A DNA stretch of 64,000 nucleotides. It comes from Spirulina sp. CCY15215 (lineage in GTDB: Bacteria > Cyanobacteriota > Cyanobacteriia > Cyanobacteriales > Spirulinaceae). Position 1 is the first letter of the stretch. Every line of letters starts with the position of its first letter. Location: positions 1-64,000 of the forward strand of contig NZ_JACSWA010000599.1 of NCBI RefSeq assembly GCF_016888125.1, given 5' to 3'. Below, one piece after another: positions 9,060 to 17,885 of this stretch. The translations under genes and the position numbers were made by a program. The notes under the pieces were generated by a model, which worked only from the letters and a program-made list of their open reading frames with translations, was not told the origin of the DNA and made no database searches.

Positions 9060-10589
9060 CTACTTTGCCGCCAGAGATTTGCGAGTAACGAACACGCGTC
9101 GAATATACTCCTGTAAAGACTTATCCAAGCGCGATTCCTGACGCTGAGAAATCAGATTAAACAGCATCCGTATCAGCCGCCAAGGGCGCAGCGTATACTG
9201 TGTACTATAAAATATCAATGTTCCTAAAAGCCACATAAGATTGAGTTCCTTGGTTGAGAGATTGCTACACCAAGAAACCGTTTGAGTCGGATCGCTATAA
9301 CAGGCTAAACCCAAAAAATAATCATCCGAATATTCAGTAATCTTCTTATCCTCGGTAAGCTCTTGGAATAATTCAGAACCGGGGTAGGGGGAGAACATAG
9401 TAATCGACATATCATGAACGCCAATCCAAGCCATTTTGACTAAAAACCCGAGAGTCTCCCAAACTTGGCGGCGCGTTTCCCTCGGGAAGCCGATGATAAC
9501 ATGGGCTTTGACATTCAAACCATTCTTGACGGCTGCCTTCATAGAATCCAGCATTCGGTCTAGTTTGACCATCTTTTTGATTTTTTTCAAGGTTTCCATC
9601 GAACCACTCTCGGGCGCATAGGACAGATTGCGACACCCGGCTTCGTAAAGGAGTTGCGAGACTTCTGCATCGATCGCCTCCGAACGAGTGCCACTAGGTA
9701 ATTGCCAAGTAAATTTAAGATTGCGTTGTTTAATCAATTGGCAGAATTCAACAATCCAATCTTTTCGCACGATCGCGGTGAGGTCATAAAAATCGATATT
9801 GTCCACCTGATATTTCTTGATGTATTCTTCAATTTCATCCAAAACTAATTCTGGTTTACGCGCAATCCATTTTGTCGTCCACATGCTGGGATTGGAACAA
9901 AAAGTGCAGCGAAAAGGACAGCCTCTCGTGGCAATGAGGGGCATACTTCGCCCCAAATCAACGCCATAACCTAGACCATTACTTAAATAATTTTCTAGAG
10001 GGACTAAATCCCAAGCAGGTTGAGGAATATCATCAATGGCTGTAATTCTCGCACGTGGGGGAGTTCGCAAAATTCGCCCTTCCCGTCGCAGCGCCAAGCC
10101 TTCTACTTCTGTCATCGTGGTAGGATCGTCCAGGCGCTTGGCAATATCGACTAAGGTTTCTTCTCCTTCTCCTAAAGCACAGTATTCCAAGTCTGGACAT
10201 TCCTCCAGCACGAAGTCGGGCATAGCAGTAATATGTTCTCCTCCCGCAAGGAGGGGAACTTGCGGCGATTTTATTTTCAATAACTCAATCAGTTTGCGAA
10301 TGTAGGGCCATTCTTGAGAAAACATACAACTGACCCCGATTAAATCGGTATGCTGGGGAACTCGTTCTACAATTTCGTGCATCAACAGGCCGATTGCCAG
10401 CATTCTGTCGTCAAAGAGTGGCGTTATTTTGAGGGGATCTTCGCCGATTCCATCGACGATAGTTACCGAATGACCGGCCTCGATTAGGCTCGCAGCAATA
10501 TAAGCCAGCCCAATGGGCGGAGTTAAAGGACCAGTATTAGAATGACGGGATATTAAAGCAGGGGGACGAACTAATGTTATGTGTGACAT
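9060..10589 (-). CDS. B12-binding-domain radical SAM protein
   Basis: This 509-residue protein has an N-terminal cobalamin-binding-like Rossmann domain (about residues 1-160, with LLAGGEHITAMP and ALGEGEE). A radical SAM domain follows, with the 4Fe-4S cysteines C224, C228 and C231 in CPFRCTFC. The C-terminal helical region matches the class B methylase-like family (BchE/HpnP/TsrM relatives). These enzymes carry out radical methylations or rearrangements on lipids, sugars or cofactors. In a glycan locus it may C-methylate a sugar or modify a lipid carrier, but the substrate cannot be read. It stands alone between two gene relics on the minus strand. Confidence 0.9.
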   Translation of the reverse strand: MSHITLVRPPALISRHSNTGPLTPPIGLAYIAASLIEAGHSVTIVDGIGEDPLKITPLFDDRMLAIGLLMHEIVERVPQHTDLIGVSCMFSQEWPYIRKLIELLKIKSPQVPLLAGGEHITAMPDFVLEECPDLEYCALGEGEETLVDIAKRLDDPTTMTEVEGLALRREGRILRTPPRARITAIDDIPQPAWDLVPLENYLSNGLGYGVDLGRSMPLIATRGCPFRCTFCSNPSMWTTKWIARKPELVLDEIEEYIKKYQVDNIDFYDLTAIVRKDWIVEFCQLIKQRNLKFTWQLPSGTRSEAIDAEVSQLLYEAGCRNLSYAPESGSMETLKKIKKMVKLDRMLDSMKAAVKNGLNVKAHVIIGFPRETRRQVWETLGFLVKMAWIGVHDMSITMFSPYPGSELFQELTEDKKITEYSDDYFLGLACYSDPTQTVSWCSNLSTKELNLMWLLGTLIFYSTQYTLRPWRLIRMLFNLISQRQESRLDKSLQEYIRRVFVTRKSLAAK

Positions 10590-10626
10590 AGGAGAGTTGT
10601 TTGAAAATAAAAAAAATGTACAGAAA

Positions 10627-10745
10627 CTATTCAGGGATACAAACAGTGGGTTGGAATTGAGCGCGATCGCAACGAGAGAGAAGTCGATACAGCATCATTT
10701 CTGCTCCTCCCGTGTCTAGATCGGTAATAATATGTAAAATTTTCA
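10627..10745 (-). pseudogene. N-terminal stub of a GT4 glycosyltransferase
   Basis: Starting at the ATG at 10745 the frame reads MKILHIITDLDTGGAEMMLY and stops after 39 residues. This is the classical beginning of a GT-B family 4 glycosyltransferase (GGAE nucleotide-loop region), normally 360-400 residues. Nothing of the remaining protein is found before the radical SAM gene. The ATG immediately follows the stop of the Wzy-like gene, so the intact version would have been the next gene of that operon. Confidence 0.85.
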
Positions 10746-11990
10746 TTATTTTTTGATTGCTAAAGTCAGGATTTTTTGTATCACTTTCAAACCTAGATAA
10801 GTATAGAATATTCCCACACAGCAAAAGGTTAATAAGCGCATTACTCCAATGATATAATGCCAGTCATTCCTATAAAAATAAAAAAGAATATATGGAGCAA
10901 GATAACAATATAGAATCAAAAGATAAGAATTATTCTTGGGATAAAATCTGAGAAAGAAAAACAGAAAAGTCCACCACAAGGAAACAGCTACAAATCCCCC
11001 AATAACATAAAGTTCGCCAAGACTTGTAGAGGCTAATCCCCACGAAACTTCTGGAAACAACGTATTTTGCACATAAAAATTAAAAGAAATTCTCGAATTT
11101 CCTGTAATTGTTTCATAGAAGGGAATATATTGAATCAAAGATTCCCAAATGTAATGATTGTTAACATTTATATTTTGTTTTATTGTTTCATTTAAGACTC
11201 CCATTGTTACAAAAGGTTCGCTCCCAATAAAACTATTCTCTAGAATTTCAGAAATTATATAATTAACTTGAAAAATCTTTTGTTCCAAAGAGTAGTAAAT
11301 TGGTTTATAGATGAATGCAGCTAGAATTGCAAACACTGAAATCAAAAAGAGTTTAACTTTATTAACAATATTGAAAGATGTATTTTCTTGCCAAAACAAA
11401 ACAAGACATACTGAAATAAATCCCAAAATTACTGTCGTCCTATACCCCATAAATACATCGAGAATTAGAAAAAAGATGGGAGGAATTAGAGCAATTACTG
11501 TTTTGGGTTTATATAGGCACCAATAGAGAATGGCAAGGACGGCAAAGATTGCAGCAAAGGAGTACCAAGAGGAAATATATTGAATTCTTTCCAACTTAGA
11601 AATCCATAAATTATTCCATCCTAAATTCTTCAAGAAAAGAAATAGACAAATAATTAAGTCTACATTAATTGCTAAAATAAGTAATTTATTATTCGTAACA
11701 AGTTTTTTGGGGGAAGAGTCTTGAAAAAAGAATGCGATCGTAAAGAACAATAGATGAAGAAATAGGAAAATCAAATAAAGTCTCCAATCAAGACGAGAAA
11801 AATAGGTTGAAACATCAGCGCCTTGGTTTTCATAACCTGTTACAAACGTAGTATAGCCCCAAAACAGAGGTAAACCATAGATTATTGTTCCTAAGCCAAA
11901 CAGAGAAATTGGAGAAATTGGATTTTGCTGAGTGACGATATTGATAAGAACAAATAGCGAACTTAGACAATAAATTATTTGTAGTAACAT
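10746..11990 (-). CDS. O-antigen polymerase-like membrane protein (Wzy type)
   Basis: This 414-residue, strongly hydrophobic protein has about 11-12 predicted membrane helices and one longer periplasmic loop of roughly 80 residues (around 235-315). This topology and length are typical of Wzy oligosaccharide-unit polymerases, which are poorly conserved in sequence. It would join lipid-linked repeat units on the outer face of the inner membrane. It follows the MurJ/Wzx-like flippase gene with a 16-bp gap, the usual Wzx-Wzy pairing. Identification rests on topology and neighbours rather than on a catalytic motif. Confidence 0.75.
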   Translation of the reverse strand: MLLQIIYCLSSLFVLINIVTQQNPISPISLFGLGTIIYGLPLFWGYTTFVTGYENQGADVSTYFSRLDWRLYLIFLFLHLLFFTIAFFFQDSSPKKLVTNNKLLILAINVDLIICLFLFLKNLGWNNLWISKLERIQYISSWYSFAAIFAVLAILYWCLYKPKTVIALIPPIFFLILDVFMGYRTTVILGFISVCLVLFWQENTSFNIVNKVKLFLISVFAILAAFIYKPIYYSLEQKIFQVNYIISEILENSFIGSEPFVTMGVLNETIKQNINVNNHYIWESLIQYIPFYETITGNSRISFNFYVQNTLFPEVSWGLASTSLGELYVIGGFVAVSLWWTFLFFFLRFYPKNNSYLLILYCYLAPYILFYFYRNDWHYIIGVMRLLTFCCVGIFYTYLGLKVIQKILTLAIKK

Positions 11991-12006
11991 AGGTTGAAAT
12001 ACTTTT

Positions 12007-13365
12007 TTATATTTTTTGTGATTTAGCTATCTTTTTGTTACAAACTCGAGTCCAGTAAAAAAACAAAAAAGCAAAAGAAATGATGTAAACGAAACTTGTT
12101 GATAATGCTATTCCAGCTATACCAATTTTTTGAATAAAAAGAAAATTTAAACCAATATTGACTGCCACATTTATTATTGTTCCAATTGCTAATATCTGAT
12201 TGGCAAGGAGAGAAGAAACCAACCTAGACATTATAACTGATGCAAGATAAAAAGGTAGTTGCAAAGCATAGCATGATTGAATCTTAGCAACCAAATGCGT
12301 ATTTTCAGCAGTAAATGATCCTCTTTGAAAAAGAAATTGAATAAGCGGTTCGGACATTATGATAATCAAAACAGTTCCCAATAATCCAAAAATAAAAATC
12401 ATTTTTAGATATCGATTGAGTATTATTTTGATTTGCTTCCAATCATTGCAAGCAATCATTTGAGAAAAATAAGGTATCATCGCAGTCCCTAAAGCTGTTG
12501 CACCTAGTCCAGAAAGAGAGGCGATCGCTCGTTCGCCATAGTTTAATGCTGCGACACTGCCTGAATCCAGGCCAGCAGCCATTGCGCGATCAATCAAAGT
12601 TGTACTCGACATTAAAAGTGAACCCAAAAAGATAACGAGATACTGCAACATAAATTGAAGAACATAGTCATTATTACCAAACCATCGCGGACGCAAGGAG
12701 AATCCATTGCTTTTAACAGCAATGCCCAAAGTTATAAATTCAAAAAATACACCTACAACCAATCCAATAGTCAGAGCATAAATGCCCCATAATTTGCTCA
12801 TAAAAAATACAAAAATAATTGTAGATAAAGCAGTTAAACTAGGTGAAAGGGCAACCAGTCGAAAATGCTTATCTGCATTTAAAATTGCTCCCCATATTAT
12901 AACCATACCATTAAGAAAGATGACAGGAGAAAGAACATATAATAAATTTAAAGTGAGTTTTAATTTTTCCGCACTAAAGCCTCCAATTAATTTAGGAAGA
13001 TACCAATGAGCGGCTTGGACGATTGCTATACTGGCAATAATTAATAGGATTGCGCCAATACAAGTTACTTCTGAGAAAAACTGTTGAGCTATATCGATAC
13101 CTTTTTTCTCGCGAATTCGGATATAAATAGGGATAAATGCTGCGTTGAAAGCACCCGATATTACACTAATCATAAAAGAAGGGATAACGAGGGCAATCAA
13201 AAAAGCATCTAAATCGCTTCCTGTTCCAAATTTCCAAGCCACAATAATTTCTTTAAAAAAGGATAAAAATTTAACAATAATTGTCATTCCAGCTATTGCT
13301 AAAACTGCACTTAGTATCTGAGAGTTAATAGTCTTAATTAAAACATCTTTTAAGTAATTCGTCAT
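12007..13365 (-). CDS. MurJ/MviN-family lipid-linked oligosaccharide flippase
   Basis: This 452-residue membrane protein has about 12-14 helices. The N-terminal stretch FFKEIIVAWKFGTGSDLDAF resembles the MurJ/MviN signature, and FQRGSFTAENT occurs near residue 330, as in MurJ. MurJ itself is about 510-530 residues, so this is a shorter relative. Next to a Wzy-like polymerase it most likely flips undecaprenyl-linked glycan units (a Wzx role) rather than lipid II. The gene is the first of a minus-strand unit, and its start faces the plus-strand co-polymerase-like gene across a 210-bp gap. Confidence 0.88.
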   Translation of the reverse strand: MTNYLKDVLIKTINSQILSAVLAIAGMTIIVKFLSFFKEIIVAWKFGTGSDLDAFLIALVIPSFMISVISGAFNAAFIPIYIRIREKKGIDIAQQFFSEVTCIGAILLIIASIAIVQAAHWYLPKLIGGFSAEKLKLTLNLLYVLSPVIFLNGMVIIWGAILNADKHFRLVALSPSLTALSTIIFVFFMSKLWGIYALTIGLVVGVFFEFITLGIAVKSNGFSLRPRWFGNNDYVLQFMLQYLVIFLGSLLMSSTTLIDRAMAAGLDSGSVAALNYGERAIASLSGLGATALGTAMIPYFSQMIACNDWKQIKIILNRYLKMIFIFGLLGTVLIIIMSEPLIQFLFQRGSFTAENTHLVAKIQSCYALQLPFYLASVIMSRLVSSLLANQILAIGTIINVAVNIGLNFLFIQKIGIAGIALSTSFVYIISFAFLFFYWTRVCNKKIAKSQKI

Positions 13366-13575
13366 GGAAAATTATTTTAAAGTAACTTGATATGTTGGTA
13401 ACTAAAGTCTTATTGTCAGAAAGTAGTTTATAAGTACTCTCTTAAATTATGCAAAGGAGAGAGAAGAGCAGAGAAAATATTTTCGGTAATGTATGCTAAC
13501 AAAAGCTAACAAAATTAGATTGGGTAATGTCTATGATATCATGTTCTTAGTAAAGTAACCAAATGTTCTATTTTT
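13366..13575. promoter_or_regulatory. Divergent promoter gap with a tandem decamer
   Basis: This 210-bp gap separates two divergently transcribed genes and should hold promoters for both. The only clear structure is a perfect tandem decamer GCTAACAAAA at 13495-13504 and 13505-13514, 62 bp before the plus-strand ATG. A conventional -35/-10 pair could not be assigned with confidence. Confidence 0.4.
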
Positions 13576-14475
13576 ATGAAATCAAATCAACCTAGGAAGA
13601 ATGTCGTCAAGGAAGAACTCATTTCTTTGAGAAATTGCATTGCTTTTTTCAGACAAAACTGGAGACTATTATTAGGGATAGTCTTGATTTTGTCTGGATG
13701 TACGATTGTTTTCTCTTGGTCTCAATCTAAGTCTCACGGTAAACTTTATTATATGGATATAACTTTTTCAGTTCGATGGAACCCTATTTTGCTGCCCAGA
13801 GTGACTCATTCGAGTAATCTAACGATTCCATCTCCATCTTTGGAAGTAGATGAAGTTTACCAGATGATTTTAAATGATTTGAGAAAACTTTTTCCAAAAG
13901 AGATTGGTTTTGGCTATAGTTTCGATACAGAAGCTCTAACAGTTAATTCACAATTTTCTGCATCCGATCCGGAAAAATTAACAGACATCCATTCTGTTTT
14001 AGAAAGGCATCTAGAAAAATCATTCCAAAATTTTATTGAGCATGATATCAAAGAGAAACTTTCTTTACTAGAAGTCATTTTAGAACGATATAAAAATATG
14101 AAACCACACATAGATAAAGCAATTCTTGAGAAAAGTATCCATACCTATATAACTAACTGGCCTTCTATTTATCATCAAGAAAAGGAGACACAAATGGAAA
14201 CGGTAATTATTCAAAATCTATCTATTCCCATGATAATCACTGAGATGGAGTCTGAAAAACAGTATCTAGAAAAACTCTTACGCAATCCAGAAGAAATTAC
14301 CTCGAAAATTTTATCTATTGAGACCCTAAGAGTCTCTCCGATAGAATCTAACCAGTCTCCCCGTCGAGTTATTGTCCTCGCCTTTATTGCAAGCATTGCT
14401 TTTTCTATTCCTTGTGTTATTGTTTATAATAAAATTAAAAATCTACTTTCAATCTCGAACAGAACGCCTGATTAA
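13576..14475 (+). CDS. Wzz-like polysaccharide co-polymerase (topology-based call)
   Basis: This 299-residue protein has one membrane helix near the N-terminus (about 32-50) and one near the C-terminus (about 265-285). Between them lies a mostly helical, charged domain of about 215 residues. This two-helix hairpin topology is that of Wzz/PCP chain-length regulators, which set polymer length together with Wzy. The second helix lacks an obvious proline-glycine-rich Wzz motif, and no Walker kinase domain is fused. It is the only plus-strand gene near the flippase and polymerase. Its last 27 bases overlap, tail to tail, the neighbouring glycosyltransferase gene. Sequence homology to Wzz is not evident by eye. 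Confidence 0.55.
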   Translation: MKSNQPRKNVVKEELISLRNCIAFFRQNWRLLLGIVLILSGCTIVFSWSQSKSHGKLYYMDITFSVRWNPILLPRVTHSSNLTIPSPSLEVDEVYQMILNDLRKLFPKEIGFGYSFDTEALTVNSQFSASDPEKLTDIHSVLERHLEKSFQNFIEHDIKEKLSLLEVILERYKNMKPHIDKAILEKSIHTYITNWPSIYHQEKETQMETVIIQNLSIPMIITEMESEKQYLEKLLRNPEEITSKILSIETLRVSPIESNQSPRRVIVLAFIASIAFSIPCVIVYNKIKNLLSISNRTPD

Positions 14476-15591
14476 AGATTGAGTGCGATCCACTAATCGA
14501 GTAATACTAAAATTATTAATAATACGTTTTCTGGCTTGCTCACCTTGACATATAAATTTTTGGCTCTGTATTTGAGCAATATAGATTAACCACCCTTGGC
14601 AAAGTTTTTCCGGATGTTTGATCGGAGCGATAATCCCTGTATCGCCAACAATCCAAGCAGAGTCTCCCACATCCGTAACCACACAAGAAACACCACAAGA
14701 CATTGCTTCTGCGATCGCATTAGAAAATCCTTCACTGAGAGAACAAGAAGTCACGATATCCAAAGCATTATAAACTGCTGGCATATCATTCCGCATTCCC
14801 GTCCAAATTACATTTTCTGCTATCCCCAATTCTTCCGCAAATACCTGCAATTTGTTTTGATAGCTTTCTTCTCCACTCCCCACACAAACAAAACAGATAT
14901 TCTCTCGCTGACTCAGTAATAATTTAGCAGCTTGAAAGAAAGTAACATGATCTTTAATCGGATCGAGTCTTCCCACCAAACCCACTAAAATTTTATTATC
15001 TTCAATCCCCCATTCTAAGTGAATGCGCTCTCTTGCTTCGATATTGGGGTAAAATAAGCTGGTATCAATTCCATTGGGTATTACCGTCATTTTTCGTGCA
15101 GGAAAACCCTGCTGAAGATGATATTCTTTCCCCGTTTGAGAATTGACAATAATGCGATCGGCAAATTTCGATAAAAGACACTCCAACTGAAAATTAAGCC
15201 GTGCAAACCAATCATATTGGCTCAAATCTAAATTAGAAGCACGTACTCCCCAAAAAATGCGAGTTTTGGGAAGAAAAGGTTTCAAAAATAATGCAATTAA
15301 ATTAGAGGTACTCAGATAACCGTGCAAGATATCGGGTTGAAATTGTTGAAGATGGTGAAGTAATTGAGAGAGGAAACCAAAAATATCCCAGCGATCGCGT
15401 TTTTGCAAGCAAATTGTTTTTACTTGACTATTTTGTAATTCTGCTTCTAATGCACCTCCACCATAAAAATAAAAAACTGCGATTTCAAAACGCGCTTTAT
15501 CCATTCCTTTAACCAAAGTTACTAATTGACGTTCTGCTCCTCCATACTCAAGAGAGCGAATCAAAAAAGCAATCTTAATTTGACTATCCAT
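14449..15591 (-). CDS. GT4 glycosyltransferase
   Basis: This 380-residue GT-B enzyme has the N-terminal loop RSLEYGGAERQLV, the donor-domain VGRLDPIKDH, and the E-x7-E nucleotide-sugar motif in EGFSNAIAEAMSCG. It has the usual length for family 4 retaining transferases that build capsule and LPS on the cytoplasmic face. Its start overlaps the stop of the next GT4 gene by one base, and its 3' end overlaps the converging co-polymerase-like gene. The acceptor and the sugar added are not predictable from sequence. Confidence 0.93.
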   Translation of the reverse strand: MDSQIKIAFLIRSLEYGGAERQLVTLVKGMDKARFEIAVFYFYGGGALEAELQNSQVKTICLQKRDRWDIFGFLSQLLHHLQQFQPDILHGYLSTSNLIALFLKPFLPKTRIFWGVRASNLDLSQYDWFARLNFQLECLLSKFADRIIVNSQTGKEYHLQQGFPARKMTVIPNGIDTSLFYPNIEARERIHLEWGIEDNKILVGLVGRLDPIKDHVTFFQAAKLLLSQRENICFVCVGSGEESYQNKLQVFAEELGIAENVIWTGMRNDMPAVYNALDIVTSCSLSEGFSNAIAEAMSCGVSCVVTDVGDSAWIVGDTGIIAPIKHPEKLCQGWLIYIAQIQSQKFICQGEQARKRIINNFSITRLVDRTQSLIRRSVRD

Positions 15592-16757
15592 TATGAAATT
15601 TTTAATGCCTCTGCAATCACTTGTTCCCAGATATCCATGACTTTATCTTGACTGAAGCGATCGAGCACTTCTTTTGCTTTCATTGCTAATTGTTTCCGTT
15701 TTTCATCATTTCTCATTAATTCTGCCATTGCTTGACTTAATTGAGCAACATTATTAGGAGGAACTAAAATCCCATCAATGCCATTACGAATAATGGCTCT
15801 AGGTCCACTCGGACAATCAAAACTAATAGGTGCTAAACCACATGACATAGCTTCCAAAAGAGCATTGGGAAAACCTTCGTATTGAGAGGTTAAAACAAAT
15901 AAATCTGCATAGCCAAGAATTTTTGTTGGTTCTGGAATTCGTCCAGGTAAATTAACTTTTTTCTCTAAATTTAACTTCTGAATTTGAGCTTCGAGTTCTC
16001 TTCGACATTCACCTTCTCCTAAAATCGTTAAATACCAATTAGGAAACTCTGAAGCAATTGTAGCAAAAGCATCAATAAGTAAGTTAAATCCTTTAACTGG
16101 TGCTAATCTTCCTACGGCAACAATATTGTTACCTGTTCTGAAAAATTCCGGTTTTAGAGAACCTGAAGAACAATCAATCAGAAACACCGGATTGGGAATT
16201 ACAGTTATATTCCAAGGATAAAATCTTTTTTTTACCCAGTTTTTTAATTCTTCTGTTTGAACAATTATTTTTATGGCTAAAGGATAAAAAATGAGACGCA
16301 TAATAACCCAATGGGTAGGAATTTTATGATAACGAAAATCGCTCCTTTCAGTTGCAATAATTGGGATTTTAGTTCCTACCAAAGTGCGTATAATTAATAC
16401 ATTGGTAATATCAATAAAACTAATAATTAAATCGGGCTTCGTGTTGACAATATCCGTGCGAAGTAGAAATGTTCTTTTCCAAATGCGTTTAGCTCTTTTT
16501 ACTTGTCCTTTGAGATCGAACCATCGTTGCCAACCGTCAGGAGTTGGACTAGGGTACACTCGTTTAATTTTCTGAGGAATCGTGTAAATATCGGGAATTT
16601 GAGGGTAAAGTGTAAATAGTGTAATCTCGTAGCCACGATCGCATAAACTAGTGGCTAAGTTTACCATTGCTCGTTCTGCTCCCCCTCCAGCTAAGGAACT
16701 AATGACACAAGTTATTTTGATTTTTTTTGAAGATGTTGACAAGAAATTATTTGACAT
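15591..16757 (-). CDS. GT4 glycosyltransferase
   Basis: This 388-residue GT-B protein has SSLAGGGAERAMVNLA at the N-terminus, VGRLAPVKGF at the start of the donor domain, and the E-x7-E motif in EGFPNALLEAMSCG. The SFDCPSGPRAII segment resembles GalNAc-/Gal-transferases of the PglH/WaaB type, but specificity is uncertain. It shares one base with the preceding GT4 gene, and three bases separate it from the GT2 gene upstream, which implies translational coupling in one operon. Confidence 0.93.
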   Translation of the reverse strand: MSNNFLSTSSKKIKITCVISSLAGGGAERAMVNLATSLCDRGYEITLFTLYPQIPDIYTIPQKIKRVYPSPTPDGWQRWFDLKGQVKRAKRIWKRTFLLRTDIVNTKPDLIISFIDITNVLIIRTLVGTKIPIIATERSDFRYHKIPTHWVIMRLIFYPLAIKIIVQTEELKNWVKKRFYPWNITVIPNPVFLIDCSSGSLKPEFFRTGNNIVAVGRLAPVKGFNLLIDAFATIASEFPNWYLTILGEGECRRELEAQIQKLNLEKKVNLPGRIPEPTKILGYADLFVLTSQYEGFPNALLEAMSCGLAPISFDCPSGPRAIIRNGIDGILVPPNNVAQLSQAMAELMRNDEKRKQLAMKAKEVLDRFSQDKVMDIWEQVIAEALKIS

Positions 16758-16760
16758 TTT

Positions 16761-17885
16761 TTATTCTAATCGCTGTAGAAGTTTGAATAAAAACTTTTTT
16801 ATTGCTCTGTATCGAGTCATATTATCCAATTGGTCTTTTGAATTTTCAATACCAAAATCAACACATTCTTGAATAAACTGTTGCCTCTGTTCGGGATTTA
16901 AACTGATTTTCAGGATTGGCGATCGCCAACATTTCCAAGCCAACCAAAAACCTAATTGTTTAGCAGGTTCGCAAATAATAAACCAGCGATCGCCAAGATA
17001 TTTAGTAAAATTAGGTTCTTCATAAACACGAGTTTTTCGATTGGCTTTTCTCAGTTTATCAAACCATCGTTCAGTTTTAGCAATAAATTCTTTTGTATAT
17101 TCTAACTTAAATTGCCAAATCTCCTCATGAGTTTTCAGTTCTTCAGATGTTGGCTCAATTTTTAACTTTTGAAAGAGCGATCGCCAAACTTTTATAATTT
17201 CTGATAAACGCAGTGTGTAACTATAAGATTTTCCCATTTGTTGAGGATGGATTCGGTACAACAATAAAACTTCAGGAATGTTTGCAAAAGCACAATTATT
17301 TGATGCACGCACCCAAAGTTCATAATCTTGACAATAGCTATAGGAGAGATTGTAAGATAGTCTTTTTGCTTGAAATAATTCCCGTTTCAAGATGATAGAG
17401 GGATGTGCTAATCCAATTCCAAAAAGCAACCAACAGCAAATATCGACATGATTAACAGGATATTGATTAATATGGCTTTTCTCATCACTAATAGTTTTAA
17501 TCCAAGTTCCACAAACAGCAATTTCTGGATGTTTGTCTAGAAAAGCAACTTGTTTGCTAAAACGGTCTGGTAAACTAATATCATCAGCATCCATTCTCGC
17601 AATATACTTTCCACGAGCTAACTGAATACCTCGATTTAAAGATTTTGGTAAACCTTGATTGTTTTGCGAGAATAGCTTGATGCGATTGTCAATTTTTGCG
17701 TATTGTTTGAGAATTTCCTCGCTTTCATCTGTAGAACCATCATTAATAATAATGAACTCAAAATCCGTAAAATCTTGATTGAGAATACTCTGAACTGCTT
17801 CCTCTAAATAAGTAGCGCTATTATAAACTGACATAACAACACTAATTAAAGGGGAGTTGATTAAATTTTCGTTTTGATGTATCAT
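16761..17885 (-). CDS. GT2 glycosyltransferase
   Basis: This 374-residue protein has an N-terminal GT-A domain with PLISVVMSVYN, INDGSTDESEE, and a DADD metal site in ARMDADDISLPDRF. The C-terminal roughly 150 residues are charged and helical, and lack membrane segments. It is an inverting family 2 transferase that would add one sugar to the lipid-linked chain in the cytoplasm. Its ATG overlaps the stop of the upstream methyltransferase gene as ATGA. Confidence 0.92.
   Translation of the reverse strand: MIHQNENLINSPLISVVMSVYNSATYLEEAVQSILNQDFTDFEFIIINDGSTDESEEILKQYAKIDNRIKLFSQNNQGLPKSLNRGIQLARGKYIARMDADDISLPDRFSKQVAFLDKHPEIAVCGTWIKTISDEKSHINQYPVNHVDICCWLLFGIGLAHPSIILKRELFQAKRLSYNLSYSYCQDYELWVRASNNCAFANIPEVLLLYRIHPQQMGKSYSYTLRLSEIIKVWRSLFQKLKIEPTSEELKTHEEIWQFKLEYTKEFIAKTERWFDKLRKANRKTRVYEEPNFTKYLGDRWFIICEPAKQLGFWLAWKCWRSPILKISLNPEQRQQFIQECVDFGIENSKDQLDNMTRYRAIKKFLFKLLQRLE

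Noticed and set aside
9412-10305. Open frames within the radical SAM gene on both strands
   Set aside because: They overlap the clearly coding frame completely and show no motif of their own.
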